Shown: piece after piece, positions 1-7,256 of the stretch
How positions within the stretch are numbered: position 1 is the first letter of the stretch
Layout of the letters: each line of letters opens with the position of its first letter
The notes under the pieces: model-generated
The model's database searches: none
What the model was told of the DNA's origin: nothing
Seen by the model: only the letters and a program-made list of their open reading frames with translations
NCBI GenBank assembly: GCA_947293975.1
Contig: CAMYPV010000038.1
Location: forward strand, 1-11,881
Direction: 5' to 3'
Origin: an uncultured Ezakiella sp.
GTDB taxonomy: Bacteria; Bacillota; Clostridia; Tissierellales; Peptoniphilaceae
Length of the DNA stretch: 11,881 nucleotides
Translations under genes and position numbers: made by a program

Positions 1-1248
1 TGCATCTTCTTTTATTAATTCACTGTCATCATCATTTGAAACTGTATTTTCTTCTTCATTATCCTTGATGACTGGAACATCCTGCACTTCGTCAGAAGCA
101 TTTATGTTTTTATCATCGTCTTTTTTTATCTCAACAGTTCTTACTTGTTGTTTTATCTCTACAAAATTGCTTGATTTTATATATTCATCTTTAACTATGC
201 CCAAAACTCCGATTTGAAACACAAGTGATCTATCAAATGCATTTGTAATGTCGTTTAAAATCAACCTGAGTTTCTCTACAATATTTAAAATCGCAGGAAT
301 GCTTACGCGATTTATAATTTTTTTGTATTCGTCTTTATTTAATACATCAAAATTCTCATCGAGCTTTAACAAGTACATATCGCGAAAAACTTCCATCAAT
401 GAATAAAGCAATTTCTCTGGACTTCTTCCCATCTCTTCAAGTTCGTCTGTCGCATCAATAACAGCTTTGTAATCAAAACTTATTATCGCATCAACCAATG
501 GCATCAATTCGTAAATGCCAGTAACTCCCAACAACTCAACAGCATCTCGCTCTTTTATTGGTCTTGTCGGAAGACTCAAGAGTTGATCAAGCTGTGACAA
601 AGCATCACGCATAGAACCTCGCGATTCATTTGCAATCAGTCTATACACATTGTCTTCAAGCTCTTCGTTTAGTTTTTTCGCAGCTGCTTTCAACGCTCCC
701 TCGATTGCACGCTTTGAAATTGTGTGAAAATCAAATCTTTGCACACGAGATTTCACAGTATCGGGCAATTTGTCAGGATCAGTCGTTGCCAAAATAAAAA
801 TCAGATGTTCTGGCGGCTCTTCAAGTATTTTCAAAAGTGCATTAAACGCAGAATTTGAAAGCATGTGTGCCTCGTCAATTATATAGACTTTCTTTTTCAA
901 ATTGCTCGGCGGATAGACGCCCATAGTTTTTAATTCGCGAATATTATCAACGCCGTTATTGCTTGCAGCGTCAAGCTCAAGCACATCAACTGATCTGTCT
1001 TCAAGAATTTCCAGACAGTTTTTGCACTGATTGCACGGCTCTCCATCAATTGGATTTAAGCAGTTAACTGCACGCGAAAAAATCTTTGCAACAGATGTCT
1101 TTCCGGTACCACGTGTGCCACAAAATAAATAGCCATGACTTACGCTATTTGTTTTTATTTGATTTTTTAAGACCGAGACGATAATATCCTTGTCGATTAC
1201 CTCTGAAAAAGTCTTTGGTCTTAATACTCTGTATAACGCTTTTTTCAT
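1..1248 (-). CDS. dnaX: DNA polymerase III subunit tau/gamma, 5' part (C-terminus beyond the left edge)
   Basis: Clamp-loader ATPase that loads the sliding clamp at the replication fork. The window shows 416 codons, and the frame is still open at base 1. Seen: Walker A GTRGTGKT at residues 44-51; zinc-site cysteines C63, C72, C75 and C78; Walker B VYIIDEAH at 121-128; and an ATTD sensor segment. The usual SRC arginine-finger motif reads SRV (arginine kept, cysteine replaced). Domain III is followed from about residue 370 by an acidic, lysine-rich linker typical of the start of the tau-specific region. The ATG at 1248 is chosen because it sits in an ATGA overlap with the pncB stop and has an AAAGGAAG ribosome binding site, so translation is probably coupled to pncB. 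The linker has an A7 run in frame (see separate entry). Identification is very secure. Confidence 0.97.
   Translation of the reverse strand, partial: MKKALYRVLRPKTFSEVIDKDIIVSVLKNQIKTNSVSHGYLFCGTRGTGKTSVAKIFSRAVNCLNPIDGEPCNQCKNCLEILEDRSVDVLELDAASNNGVDNIRELKTMGVYPPSNLKKKVYIIDEAHMLSNSAFNALLKILEEPPEHLIFILATTDPDKLPDTVKSRVQRFDFHTISKRAIEGALKAAAKKLNEELEDNVYRLIANESRGSMRDALSQLDQLLSLPTRPIKERDAVELLGVTGIYELMPLVDAIISFDYKAVIDATDELEEMGRSPEKLLYSLMEVFRDMYLLKLDENFDVLNKDEYKKIINRVSIPAILNIVEKLRLILNDITNAFDRSLVFQIGVLGIVKDEYIKSSNFVEIKQQVRTVEIKKDDDKNINASDEVQDVPVIKDNEEENTVSNDDDSELIKEDA
113..129 (-). other. Candidate -1 frameshift / slippage site in dnaX
   Basis: Codons 374-376 read ATA AAA AAA, giving an in-phase A AAA AAA heptamer (bases 127-121) followed by GAC. 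A -1 slip would read AGA, CGA and then TGA (115-113), ending the protein after two extra codons at about 378 residues. That lies just past the clamp-loader core, where gamma-type products end in species that make them. A weak hairpin (about 100-85, CUUC/GAAG with loop UGAC plus two wobble pairs) lies about 20 nt downstream, further away than the E. coli stimulator, and no clear upstream Shine-Dalgarno stimulator is seen. A7 runs can occur by chance in AT-rich DNA. Confidence 0.35.
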
Positions 1249-2675
1249 TTAGCTTCCTTTAACAATTCATTACGCAAGTCAAATAATTTTTGCGACAAGT
1301 CAACATAATATGCATGTGGATCTTCAAGACGTTTTATTTCATCCCAAATTTTTTCTTGATTTTCGATTGCAAATTCTCTAATTTCATGAATATTTGGAGC
1401 ATCGTACACAAGATTACCTTTTTCAAAAATCGGTTTTAACAACGGCTTTGCAACATAGTTTAAAATCGTTGTTCTCTTCCACGTGTATAGTGGATGGAAT
1501 ATTTCATAATCTTCACCACTTGGTGCATCTTCGTCGCGAAGCATAACAAGATCCGCTTGCATTATGCCAGTCCACTTATCGTAAAATCTATACACTTGCT
1601 TAAAGCCTGGGTTTGTAATTTTAACAACATCCTCAGAAACTTTTATCTTAGGCTCAACAACTCCATCTGTTTCCATCGCTGCAAGCTTATACACACCGCC
1701 AAAAACCGGATCGCTCTTGGCAGTAATTAGCCTTTCACCTACGCCAAACGAATCAATCTGTGCGCCTTGGTTTAATAAATCTTTTATCTTAAACTCATCA
1801 AGTGAATTACTTGCGACAATTTTTGCGTTAGGAAAACCTGCATCATCAAGCATCTTTCTTGCCTCTTTTGAAAGATATGCAATGTCGCCTGAATCAATTC
1901 TAATACCAAGTGGCTCATGACCATTTGCTCTTAATTCATTAAACACAGTAATTGCATTAGGCACACCTTTCCTTAAAACATCATAAGTATCTACAAGTAA
2001 AAGCGTGTGATTTGGATAAACTTTTGCATAGGCTCTAAAGCTCTCAAGCTCTGAGTCAAAACTTTGCACCCACGAATGAGCCATGGTTCCCGTTGATGGA
2101 ATATCCATGTGCCTATCTGTATAAGTGTTTGCAGACATCAACGCTCCGCCTATATACGCAGCCCTTGCACCATAGTTTGCTGCATCTGCTCCGTGCGCAC
2201 GTCGACTGCCAAACTCAGATATAGCACGCCCCTTTGCAACGCGAACCATTCGCGCAGCCTTTGTTGCAATCAATGATTGATGATTTAAAATCAACAAAAG
2301 CATTGTCTCGATAATCTGCGCTTGATAAAGCGGACCCCTAACAGTCAAAATTGGCTCGCCGGGAAAAATAATTTGACCTTCATCCATTGCCCACACGTCG
2401 CATTCAAATTTAAAATTCTTAAGCATGTTCAAAAACTTTTCGCCAAAAATTCCCTTCGACTTAAAAAATTCTATATCCTCGTCATCAAATTTTAAATTCA
2501 AAATATAATCTATAAAAGTTTGTAGACCAGCAAAAATTGCATAACCACCATCATCAGGAACTCTCCTAAAAAAATAATCATAATACGCTATTCTTTCGCC
2601 AACACCTGACTCAATATAGCCATTAGACATTGTAAATTCATACAAGTCAGCAAGCATACTCAAATTTTTACTCAT
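1245..2675 (-). CDS. pncB: Nicotinate phosphoribosyltransferase
   Basis: Cytosolic enzyme that joins nicotinate and PRPP, with ATP hydrolysis, to form nicotinate mononucleotide, the entry step of the Preiss-Handler NAD salvage route. The 476-residue protein has the usual family length. Visible signatures: N-terminal LADLYEFTM, EFGSRRAHG around residues 154-162, and GTMAHSWVQSF with H200 in the position of the histidine that is phosphorylated in the family. Further on are RIDSGD and a GVGERLIT loop that bind the phosphoribosyl group. The start at 2675 has AGGAGG six bases upstream. It is the first gene of a unit with dnaX; its TGA stop overlaps the dnaX ATG by four bases. Pairing NAD salvage with a clamp loader has no obvious functional logic and may only reflect shared expression. 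Confidence 0.95.
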   Translation of the reverse strand: MSKNLSMLADLYEFTMSNGYIESGVGERIAYYDYFFRRVPDDGGYAIFAGLQTFIDYILNLKFDDEDIEFFKSKGIFGEKFLNMLKNFKFECDVWAMDEGQIIFPGEPILTVRGPLYQAQIIETMLLLILNHQSLIATKAARMVRVAKGRAISEFGSRRAHGADAANYGARAAYIGGALMSANTYTDRHMDIPSTGTMAHSWVQSFDSELESFRAYAKVYPNHTLLLVDTYDVLRKGVPNAITVFNELRANGHEPLGIRIDSGDIAYLSKEARKMLDDAGFPNAKIVASNSLDEFKIKDLLNQGAQIDSFGVGERLITAKSDPVFGGVYKLAAMETDGVVEPKIKVSEDVVKITNPGFKQVYRFYDKWTGIMQADLVMLRDEDAPSGEDYEIFHPLYTWKRTTILNYVAKPLLKPIFEKGNLVYDAPNIHEIREFAIENQEKIWDEIKRLEDPHAYYVDLSQKLFDLRNELLKEAK

Positions 2676-2680
2676 AATGT

Positions 2681-2722
2681 CCTCCTAAAAAATATTATAA
2701 CATAAAATGAAATCGTTATCCA
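2681..2722 (-). promoter_or_regulatory. Promoter and ribosome binding site of pncB-dnaX
   Basis: Reading the minus strand, a perfect TATAAT (2699-2694) lies 17 bases after a weak -35, TGGATA (2722-2717, 4 of 6 matches to TTGACA). The expected transcription start, about seven bases beyond the -10, falls directly before AGGAGG (2686-2681), giving a leader of only about 12 nt. The -35 region overlaps a DnaA-box sequence. Confidence 0.7.
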
Positions 2723-2724
2723 CA
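2716..2724 (+). other. Perfect DnaA-box sequence over the pncB-dnaX promoter
   Basis: The plus strand reads TTATCCACA, an exact match to the high-affinity DnaA 9-mer. It overlaps the predicted -35 of the pncB-dnaX promoter, where bound DnaA could block RNA polymerase. It is a single box with no cluster, so it is not an origin. A second identical 9-mer at 3600-3608 lies inside a coding region and arises from ordinary codons, so chance cannot be excluded. Confidence 0.4.
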
Positions 2725-2726
2725 AT

Positions 2727-2752
2727 AAAAAACGCAATCATAATCGATTGCG
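2727..2752 (-). terminator. Rho-independent terminator after the selenoprotein gene
   Basis: On the minus strand a perfect 7-bp stem, CGCAATC / GATTGCG with a 6-nt loop (2752-2733), is followed by six T (2732-2727). It sits 11 bases beyond the stop of the selenoprotein gene and immediately before the pncB promoter, so it separates the rsmI-to-selenoprotein operon from pncB-dnaX. No T-run follows on the plus strand. Confidence 0.8.
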
Positions 2753-2763
2753 CATTGTAAATA

Positions 2764-3033
2764 TTAATTAAAATAAACTTTAAAGCCTCTTGACAAACCT
2801 TTGTCTTTATAATCAATTGTAATGTTTTTAGTAGGCAGAGATTTGTAAAGTCCTTTTTCAATTACAAACATATGTCCTTCTACAAATACATATTCGTCAT
2901 CAGCTTTTTTCTCGTCCGGGGCAACTCCCAGGATAACTCCACTTCAGCAAGCGGATTTTATATAAAGTCTAATCGCATTGTGGTTAAGCTGATTAAACTT
3001 CTCTCTCGAGCCTTCTGTTAAAATAATTTCCAT
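2764..3033 (-). CDS. HesB/IscA-like selenoprotein (in-frame UGA read as selenocysteine)
   Basis: This 89-residue protein is split by an in-frame TGA at codon 30 (2946-2944), so standard gene finders miss it. Read through, it gives residues 27-36 as S-A-C-U-S-G-V-I-L-G, then an acidic DEKKADDEY stretch, EGHMFVIEKGLY, and NITIDYKDKGLSRGFKVYF. This layout matches small HesB-like proteins of anaerobes (Fe-S_biosyn fold), in which a Cys-Sec or Cys-Cys SG motif replaces the scaffold cysteine. The C-terminal CGCG motif of true IscA is absent, so it is unlikely to be a standard Fe-S carrier; a redox or metal-binding role is only inference. Homology continues equally well on both sides of the UGA, arguing against a pseudogene. 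AGGTGA lies seven bases before the ATG. It follows the glycosyltransferase gene by 64 bp and ends at a terminator. Confidence 0.85.
2915..2933 (-). promoter_or_regulatory. Candidate bacterial SECIS hairpin
   Basis: Starting 11 nt after the UGA, the mRNA can fold as UCC-U-GGG, loop AGUUG, CCC-C-GGA: six Watson-Crick pairs with one U/C mismatch. The apical loop begins 17-18 nt after the UGA and has G then U at its second and third positions. A small loop with an early G at this distance fits bacterial SECIS rules, and the unpaired U three pairs below the loop recalls the bulged U of E. coli fdhF. Structure judged by eye only. Confidence 0.65.
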
Positions 3034-3040
3034 TGTCTTC

Positions 3041-3094
3041 ACCTCAAAAAGTTTATACCCATAATTAATTATAAAACTCATCTTATAATTAATT
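3041..3094 (-). promoter_or_regulatory. Perfect AT-only inverted repeat and possible promoter before the selenoprotein gene
   Basis: A perfect 12-bp inverted repeat, AATTAATTATAA (3063-3074) and its complement (3083-3094), with an 8-nt spacer, fills most of the gap between the glycosyltransferase stop and the selenoprotein start. Downstream on the minus strand are TATAAA (3057-3052) and the ribosome binding site AGGTGA (3044-3039). It may be an operator or an intercistronic RNA hairpin. No good -35 is visible, and no T-run argues for termination. Confidence 0.45.
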
Positions 3095-3097
3095 TAA

Positions 3098-4543
3098 TTA
3101 AACAAACTCATTTCTCAGCTCGTTAAATATTTCAAGATATATGTCAGTCGTTCTACTCCATCTTGAATCTCTCATCATGCAATTTCTTTGCATTTCAGAA
3201 TAGATTTCGTGTTTGTCAAAATAAATTTCACACGCTTTGTCAATTGCTTTTCTAAAATCTCTTGAGGTTTGATTGGTAAATAATATCCCCTCACCTTTTT
3301 TCGAAAATTTATTGTACTCTTTAACTGTGTCTTTTAATGTGCCAGTCTCTCTTACAATTGGAACAGATCCGTATCTCATTGCAATCAATTGATTTATTGC
3401 ATTCATCTCAATCTTTGGAGCTGCCAAATAAAAATCGCTGCCGGCAAATGTGCGGACTGCTTCGTTTTCATTTGTGTATAATTTTACAGCAATATGCTCA
3501 GGATATTTGTTTTGATATTCAATCAGGCTATCCTCGATTTCAGGATCCCCCGTCCCCATAAATATTATATTTATATTTTTCTCCATCATATATTCAAGAT
3601 TATCCACAATTAAATCAACGCCCTTGCGACTAATCATTCGGCCTATGACGCACACGAGCATCCTGTCTGCATCCATAAGATTATAATAATTTAGAAGACC
3701 TGTTTTGTTAATCGCCCTGTCATCAATAGTATCAACGCTAAAATTTGCAAATATAGCTCCGTCTGTTTCGGGATTATATCTTATATAATTTAACCCATCA
3801 ACAACGCCTGCCATTTTGTAGTTGTTTGCCTTAAAGAGTCCATCAAGCTTTTCAGAATAATAAGGGCTTTGACATTCATCTTTAAATGTCGCCGACGGAA
3901 ATGTAATATAATCAGCTGCCATTATTCCCGCCTTCAAAAAGTTTACTGAATTATAAAACTTATAATCATAATCCTCGACCATGTCCATAGGAAGCGCAAT
4001 CGACTCAGCCTCAGTAACGGGATATATGCCTTGATTTTTTATATCGTGCAATGTTATGACAGTTTTTATATTCTTATAGAAACTGTCATTTTGCTTCGCC
4101 TTTTTTATATACGCAGGAATTAACGCCGTTTGAAAATCTTTTACATTCACAATGTCCGGCTTTAAGTCCATCTCTTTAATCATTTGCACAACAGCTTTTG
4201 AGAAAAATATAAATCTCTCACAGTCATCGTGTTCGCCATAAATTCTATTTCTATTAAAATACGTTTCACTGTCGATAAATAAATATTGCACGCCCTCAAC
4301 ATCAAGCGTCAAAATTGATGCGGTATGCTTTTCGTAATTCATATCGACCATAAAATTTGTAATATATCTAAGCGAGTTTGAATATTTTTTCTTGATTGAA
4401 TTATACAAAGGCATTACAACCATTGCGTTGTGATTTTCCTCTTTGTATTTTCGTGTGGTGTTATACACAAACTCCGCCGCATTTGTCACATGCACAAAAG
4501 GAATCGCCTCAATTGTTGCGACAAGTATATTTAATTTTTCCAT
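3098..4543 (-). CDS. Divergent GT5 (glycogen/starch synthase-like) glycosyltransferase
   Basis: The 481-residue protein has the length and two-Rossmann-domain layout of bacterial GlgA, which transfers glucose from ADP-glucose to glycogen. Recognisable GlgA landmarks are VKDFQTALIPAYIKK, TLHDIKNQGIYP, NFLKAGIMAADYITF, a VVDGLNY loop, RMISRKG (R302, K307, matching E. coli R300 and K305), and AMRYGSVPIVRETGTLKDTV. Two key sites are altered. The N-terminal KTGG substrate loop reads HVTN (18-21), and the EPCG motif of the donor pocket reads EMNA (379-382), keeping only the glutamate. No other glycogen gene is nearby. Its start overlaps herA by 13 bp, with AGGAG six to seven bases upstream of the ATG, so it belongs to the nurA-herA operon. 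It could be a glycosyltransferase with another donor or a non-catalytic homologue; the function is open. Confidence 0.8.
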   Translation of the reverse strand: MEKLNILVATIEAIPFVHVTNAAEFVYNTTRKYKEENHNAMVVMPLYNSIKKKYSNSLRYITNFMVDMNYEKHTASILTLDVEGVQYLFIDSETYFNRNRIYGEHDDCERFIFFSKAVVQMIKEMDLKPDIVNVKDFQTALIPAYIKKAKQNDSFYKNIKTVITLHDIKNQGIYPVTEAESIALPMDMVEDYDYKFYNSVNFLKAGIMAADYITFPSATFKDECQSPYYSEKLDGLFKANNYKMAGVVDGLNYIRYNPETDGAIFANFSVDTIDDRAINKTGLLNYYNLMDADRMLVCVIGRMISRKGVDLIVDNLEYMMEKNINIIFMGTGDPEIEDSLIEYQNKYPEHIAVKLYTNENEAVRTFAGSDFYLAAPKIEMNAINQLIAMRYGSVPIVRETGTLKDTVKEYNKFSKKGEGILFTNQTSRDFRKAIDKACEIYFDKHEIYSEMQRNCMMRDSRWSRTTDIYLEIFNELRNEFV

Positions 4544-6354
4544 ACATATCTCCTGCCAAAAGCTGTGTCTTGAATTTCAAAAAATCCGTCCTCGACAAAT
4601 CGATTTAATTCTGCCTTTATTCTATCAATTGTGTAATCAAAACCCATGTCCTCAAGCTCTTCAAGTATTCTTATATAATCTGTCTCATTAATCGGGCTGA
4701 AATCTTTTAAAATCTTTACGATTTTTTCAGACGATCTTTGCCTTTGCTCTATGAGTTCATCAAATGGGTTTTCGCTCTTTGGTTGATAGCTGTGTGCTTC
4801 TCTTACACGCACAAACAGAGTTCGCCCAATTGTTGCGCTCGAAAAGAAAACATTGCCGCTCTTTAAATACGGAAGACGCTTTGCCTCTTCAGAACTGATG
4901 TCCGTTTCATCTCTAATCGTCTTTATGTCCGTCTCACGTGTTGTCCTAAACAATAGCTTTGTATTAAGCTGAGCTGTCGAAGTATCATCAAGTATACTTG
5001 GCCTTTGCGTTGCCAGTATCAAGAACACTCCGTACTTTCTGCCCTCTTGTGCAATCTCACGCACAATTGATTTTGATGGCGAAACATCTCCACGCGGTGC
5101 AAAATTGTGCGCCTCGTCAATCACCGACACAAATGGAGGAAAATAATCGCCGTCACTTTTTATATTCGCATCAAGATAATCTCGTCTTTGATTGTACATT
5201 TTCTTTAAGATAAAAGCAGTAAACACCGTAAGCACACGCTTTGATCCTTGAATTACAACCGACTTTGACGACTTGATTGCATCTTCTACGCTCGATCTTC
5301 CAACATCGAATATGCCGGTTTTTTTAAGCGAGTTTAAGCGCCACACAATTCCCTTTAGAACATTTATATTTGCCGTTTTCAAATATTTTGAATAAGTTTT
5401 TAATTGCAACTCAAGCGTATTTGCCTCTGCATTATTGCCTGAATTTTGCAAATCATAAATTTTTTGCTGAATTTTATTTTCATCACCAATGCCCAACAGC
5501 TCAATCATATTTGAAAGCTTTGAATAAAAACTTTCAAGCGTCTCGCCATTTTCAAGCATATTTTCAATTGCACCTGTCATTGGATCTGTAAGACTTCCGG
5601 ATGATTGCAAGAGATAAATCAAATCAAATGGCGACAAATCAGAAAATGTAATGCCAACATTTTTTCCGACCTCAAACACTTCATATTTATCGTCAAAACG
5701 ATTATCATCAGAATCAAATGTCATCTCATTATGTGGATCAGTGATAATTGTCGGAATGTTTAATCGCATCAACTCTTCAAGAATAACTCGAAGACCATAA
5801 CTCTTTCCGCTGCCGCTGCCGCCAAAAACGCCAATATGCGGATAGTCTTTCATCTTCCACAAGTCAAATATCATTGGCAGTTCAAATTGATCAATCGATC
5901 CGCCGTCCTCATGAGTTTTGTAGAGTGATTTTAAATCGTCACTCGCGCCGCTGTATAAATTGTCTGTGTTTTTTATTGCGCCGATTACAAGCCCCTTATC
6001 TGTTGAAGTGGAAATTAAAATCGGCTTTACCTCATCAAATGTCGGCACAAAAACATCACTACCCGTTTCAATAGGATATGGCGCCTCGTTTAACAATCTG
6101 ACCTTTGCAATGTAAATCCTCTCGTTGTCAAGATCATATCCAAGCTCTTTAAGACTCTCCATCACTCGCTTATCCGCCATGTCGCTGTCAGGATCAAGCG
6201 GCATAAATCGATTATACGTGTGAGTTTCAGTCGTCTCACACAACAACGCACCTTGATTTGGATCAATTATTTTTAAATATTCATTAATGCGAATTGCACG
6301 CTCATTGTCCACGATGTACGCTTCGCTCTGGCTTGTCATGCCTGCAACTTTCAT
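4531..6354 (-). CDS. herA: HerA-like hexameric DNA translocase/ATPase (HAS-barrel + DUF87)
   Basis: This 607-residue protein belongs to the HerA/FtsK superfamily of ring ATPases that pump along double-stranded DNA and, with NurA, resect DNA ends. An N-terminal beta-rich region (about 10-130) fits the HAS barrel. Walker A GGSGSGKS is at 178-185 and Walker B SVIDEAHNF centres on D413-E414. EGRKYGVFLILATQRPS (437-453) is the conserved HerA sensor/arginine segment, followed by KLLFRTTRETD. A helical, coil-like insert lies between the Walker motifs, and the C-terminal 100 residues look like a winged-helix tail. A GTG at 6363 gives three more residues, but it lies inside the AGAGGTG ribosome binding site. 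The ATG at 6354, eight bases after GAGG and sharing one base with the nurA stop (TAATG), is preferred. Confidence 0.88.
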   Translation of the reverse strand: MKVAGMTSQSEAYIVDNERAIRINEYLKIIDPNQGALLCETTETHTYNRFMPLDPDSDMADKRVMESLKELGYDLDNERIYIAKVRLLNEAPYPIETGSDVFVPTFDEVKPILISTSTDKGLVIGAIKNTDNLYSGASDDLKSLYKTHEDGGSIDQFELPMIFDLWKMKDYPHIGVFGGSGSGKSYGLRVILEELMRLNIPTIITDPHNEMTFDSDDNRFDDKYEVFEVGKNVGITFSDLSPFDLIYLLQSSGSLTDPMTGAIENMLENGETLESFYSKLSNMIELLGIGDENKIQQKIYDLQNSGNNAEANTLELQLKTYSKYLKTANINVLKGIVWRLNSLKKTGIFDVGRSSVEDAIKSSKSVVIQGSKRVLTVFTAFILKKMYNQRRDYLDANIKSDGDYFPPFVSVIDEAHNFAPRGDVSPSKSIVREIAQEGRKYGVFLILATQRPSILDDTSTAQLNTKLLFRTTRETDIKTIRDETDISSEEAKRLPYLKSGNVFFSSATIGRTLFVRVREAHSYQPKSENPFDELIEQRQRSSEKIVKILKDFSPINETDYIRILEELEDMGFDYTIDRIKAELNRFVEDGFFEIQDTAFGRRYVWKN

Positions 6355-7256
6355 TACATCCACCTCTTCTTTCTTGCTTCATCAAGATATATTCTTCGTA
6401 AATCTTCGTCGATATAAGTTTTTATATACGCTTCAATTTCTCTGTCTGTAATTCTTGTAAATTTATCCACCATATCAATTATCATCGGAATGCCACGCCC
6501 CGATTCTGGGGTAAGTGTAAGCACAATGTCAATTGCCTCTTTAATTTTATCCTCCATAATTACTGGATAATCAATGGCAATCGCCTGTGGACTAAGTGCC
6601 GATCTTAAATAAACTGTTCCGACGTCTTGGTTTTTGCGATATTTTTCGCCCAAAATAAACGCTTCCTTATAATCCAAAACGCCAAACACAACCTCACGGT
6701 CATAGCAATTTAAATCCAAAGACTCCGCAACAACTTTGCTCTTCATATCTTCAATCACGCCAATTAAAATTGTTCCATTTTCATTTGCCAAATTCACAAG
6801 CTCTTTAAAATCGCTCTCAGCATTAGTAATAAATCTAATAAAACCGCCATCCATCAAACACGCATGGCTTTTGTATTTTTTTATGCCATCGATTGCAGTT
6901 AAAACTTCCAATCTTGCAAGCTCTCTGCTTGGGCTATCCTCATCGCCAACAAGCGGCGAAATAATTCTCGCCTTATTTATACGTTCACGATTTAAATCTG
7001 GCAAATAACACGACGAAATTAAATTCAAAACATTTGGCTCAGCACCTCCAAAAGAATTTAAGGATCCATCCACCGCTGCAATAGAATTCATTTTGTACTT
7101 TGCAAGCTCAGATTTATCGAGCCTATTTGCATTGTAAAACTCTCCAACAGCTTTTAGCCTTTCCTTGATGTTTGACTTGTCAATCTTTTGATATTCACTT
7201 CTCAAACTGTCGTTAAATCTTACAAATGCTTCAATATGTTCATTTTGATTATTCAT
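6354..7256 (-). CDS. nurA: NurA-domain nuclease, partner of HerA
   Basis: NurA is a manganese-dependent 5'-3' nuclease that works with HerA. The 300-residue protein carries the family's hallmark aspartate motif AAVDGS (D63), a conserved glutamate in ARLEVLTAI (E117) and a second aspartate motif ACLMDGGF (D136), then IGVIEDMKSKVV and a C-terminal segment GRGIPMIIDMVDKF resembling the family's last conserved block. The archaeal C-terminal histidine appears to be aspartate here, by eye. The start is taken as the ATG at 7256: GGAG lies seven bases upstream, whereas the GTG at 7259 is too close. It overlaps the rsmI stop by eight bases, and the herA start overlaps its own stop by one, so the three genes should be translationally coupled. 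No signal peptide or membrane segment; cytosolic. Confidence 0.85.
   Translation of the reverse strand: MNNQNEHIEAFVRFNDSLRSEYQKIDKSNIKERLKAVGEFYNANRLDKSELAKYKMNSIAAVDGSLNSFGGAEPNVLNLISSCYLPDLNRERINKARIISPLVGDEDSPSRELARLEVLTAIDGIKKYKSHACLMDGGFIRFITNAESDFKELVNLANENGTILIGVIEDMKSKVVAESLDLNCYDREVVFGVLDYKEAFILGEKYRKNQDVGTVYLRSALSPQAIAIDYPVIMEDKIKEAIDIVLTLTPESGRGIPMIIDMVDKFTRITDREIEAYIKTYIDEDLRRIYLDEARKKRWM

Noticed and set aside
2764..3033. Reading the UGA-containing small gene as a pseudogene, or UGA as tryptophan
   Set aside because: Sequence on both sides of the UGA fits one family, the Cys-U-Ser-Gly site is the known selenocysteine position, and TGA acts as a stop at pncB while Trp is coded by TGG elsewhere.
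3600..3608. Second perfect DnaA-box 9-mer
   Set aside because: It lies inside the glycosyltransferase gene and arises from the codons for Val-Asp-Asn; there is no promoter or box cluster.
6355..6363. GTG start for herA three codons upstream
   Set aside because: It lies within the AGAGGTG ribosome binding site; the ATG at 6354 has proper spacing and the usual stop/start overlap.
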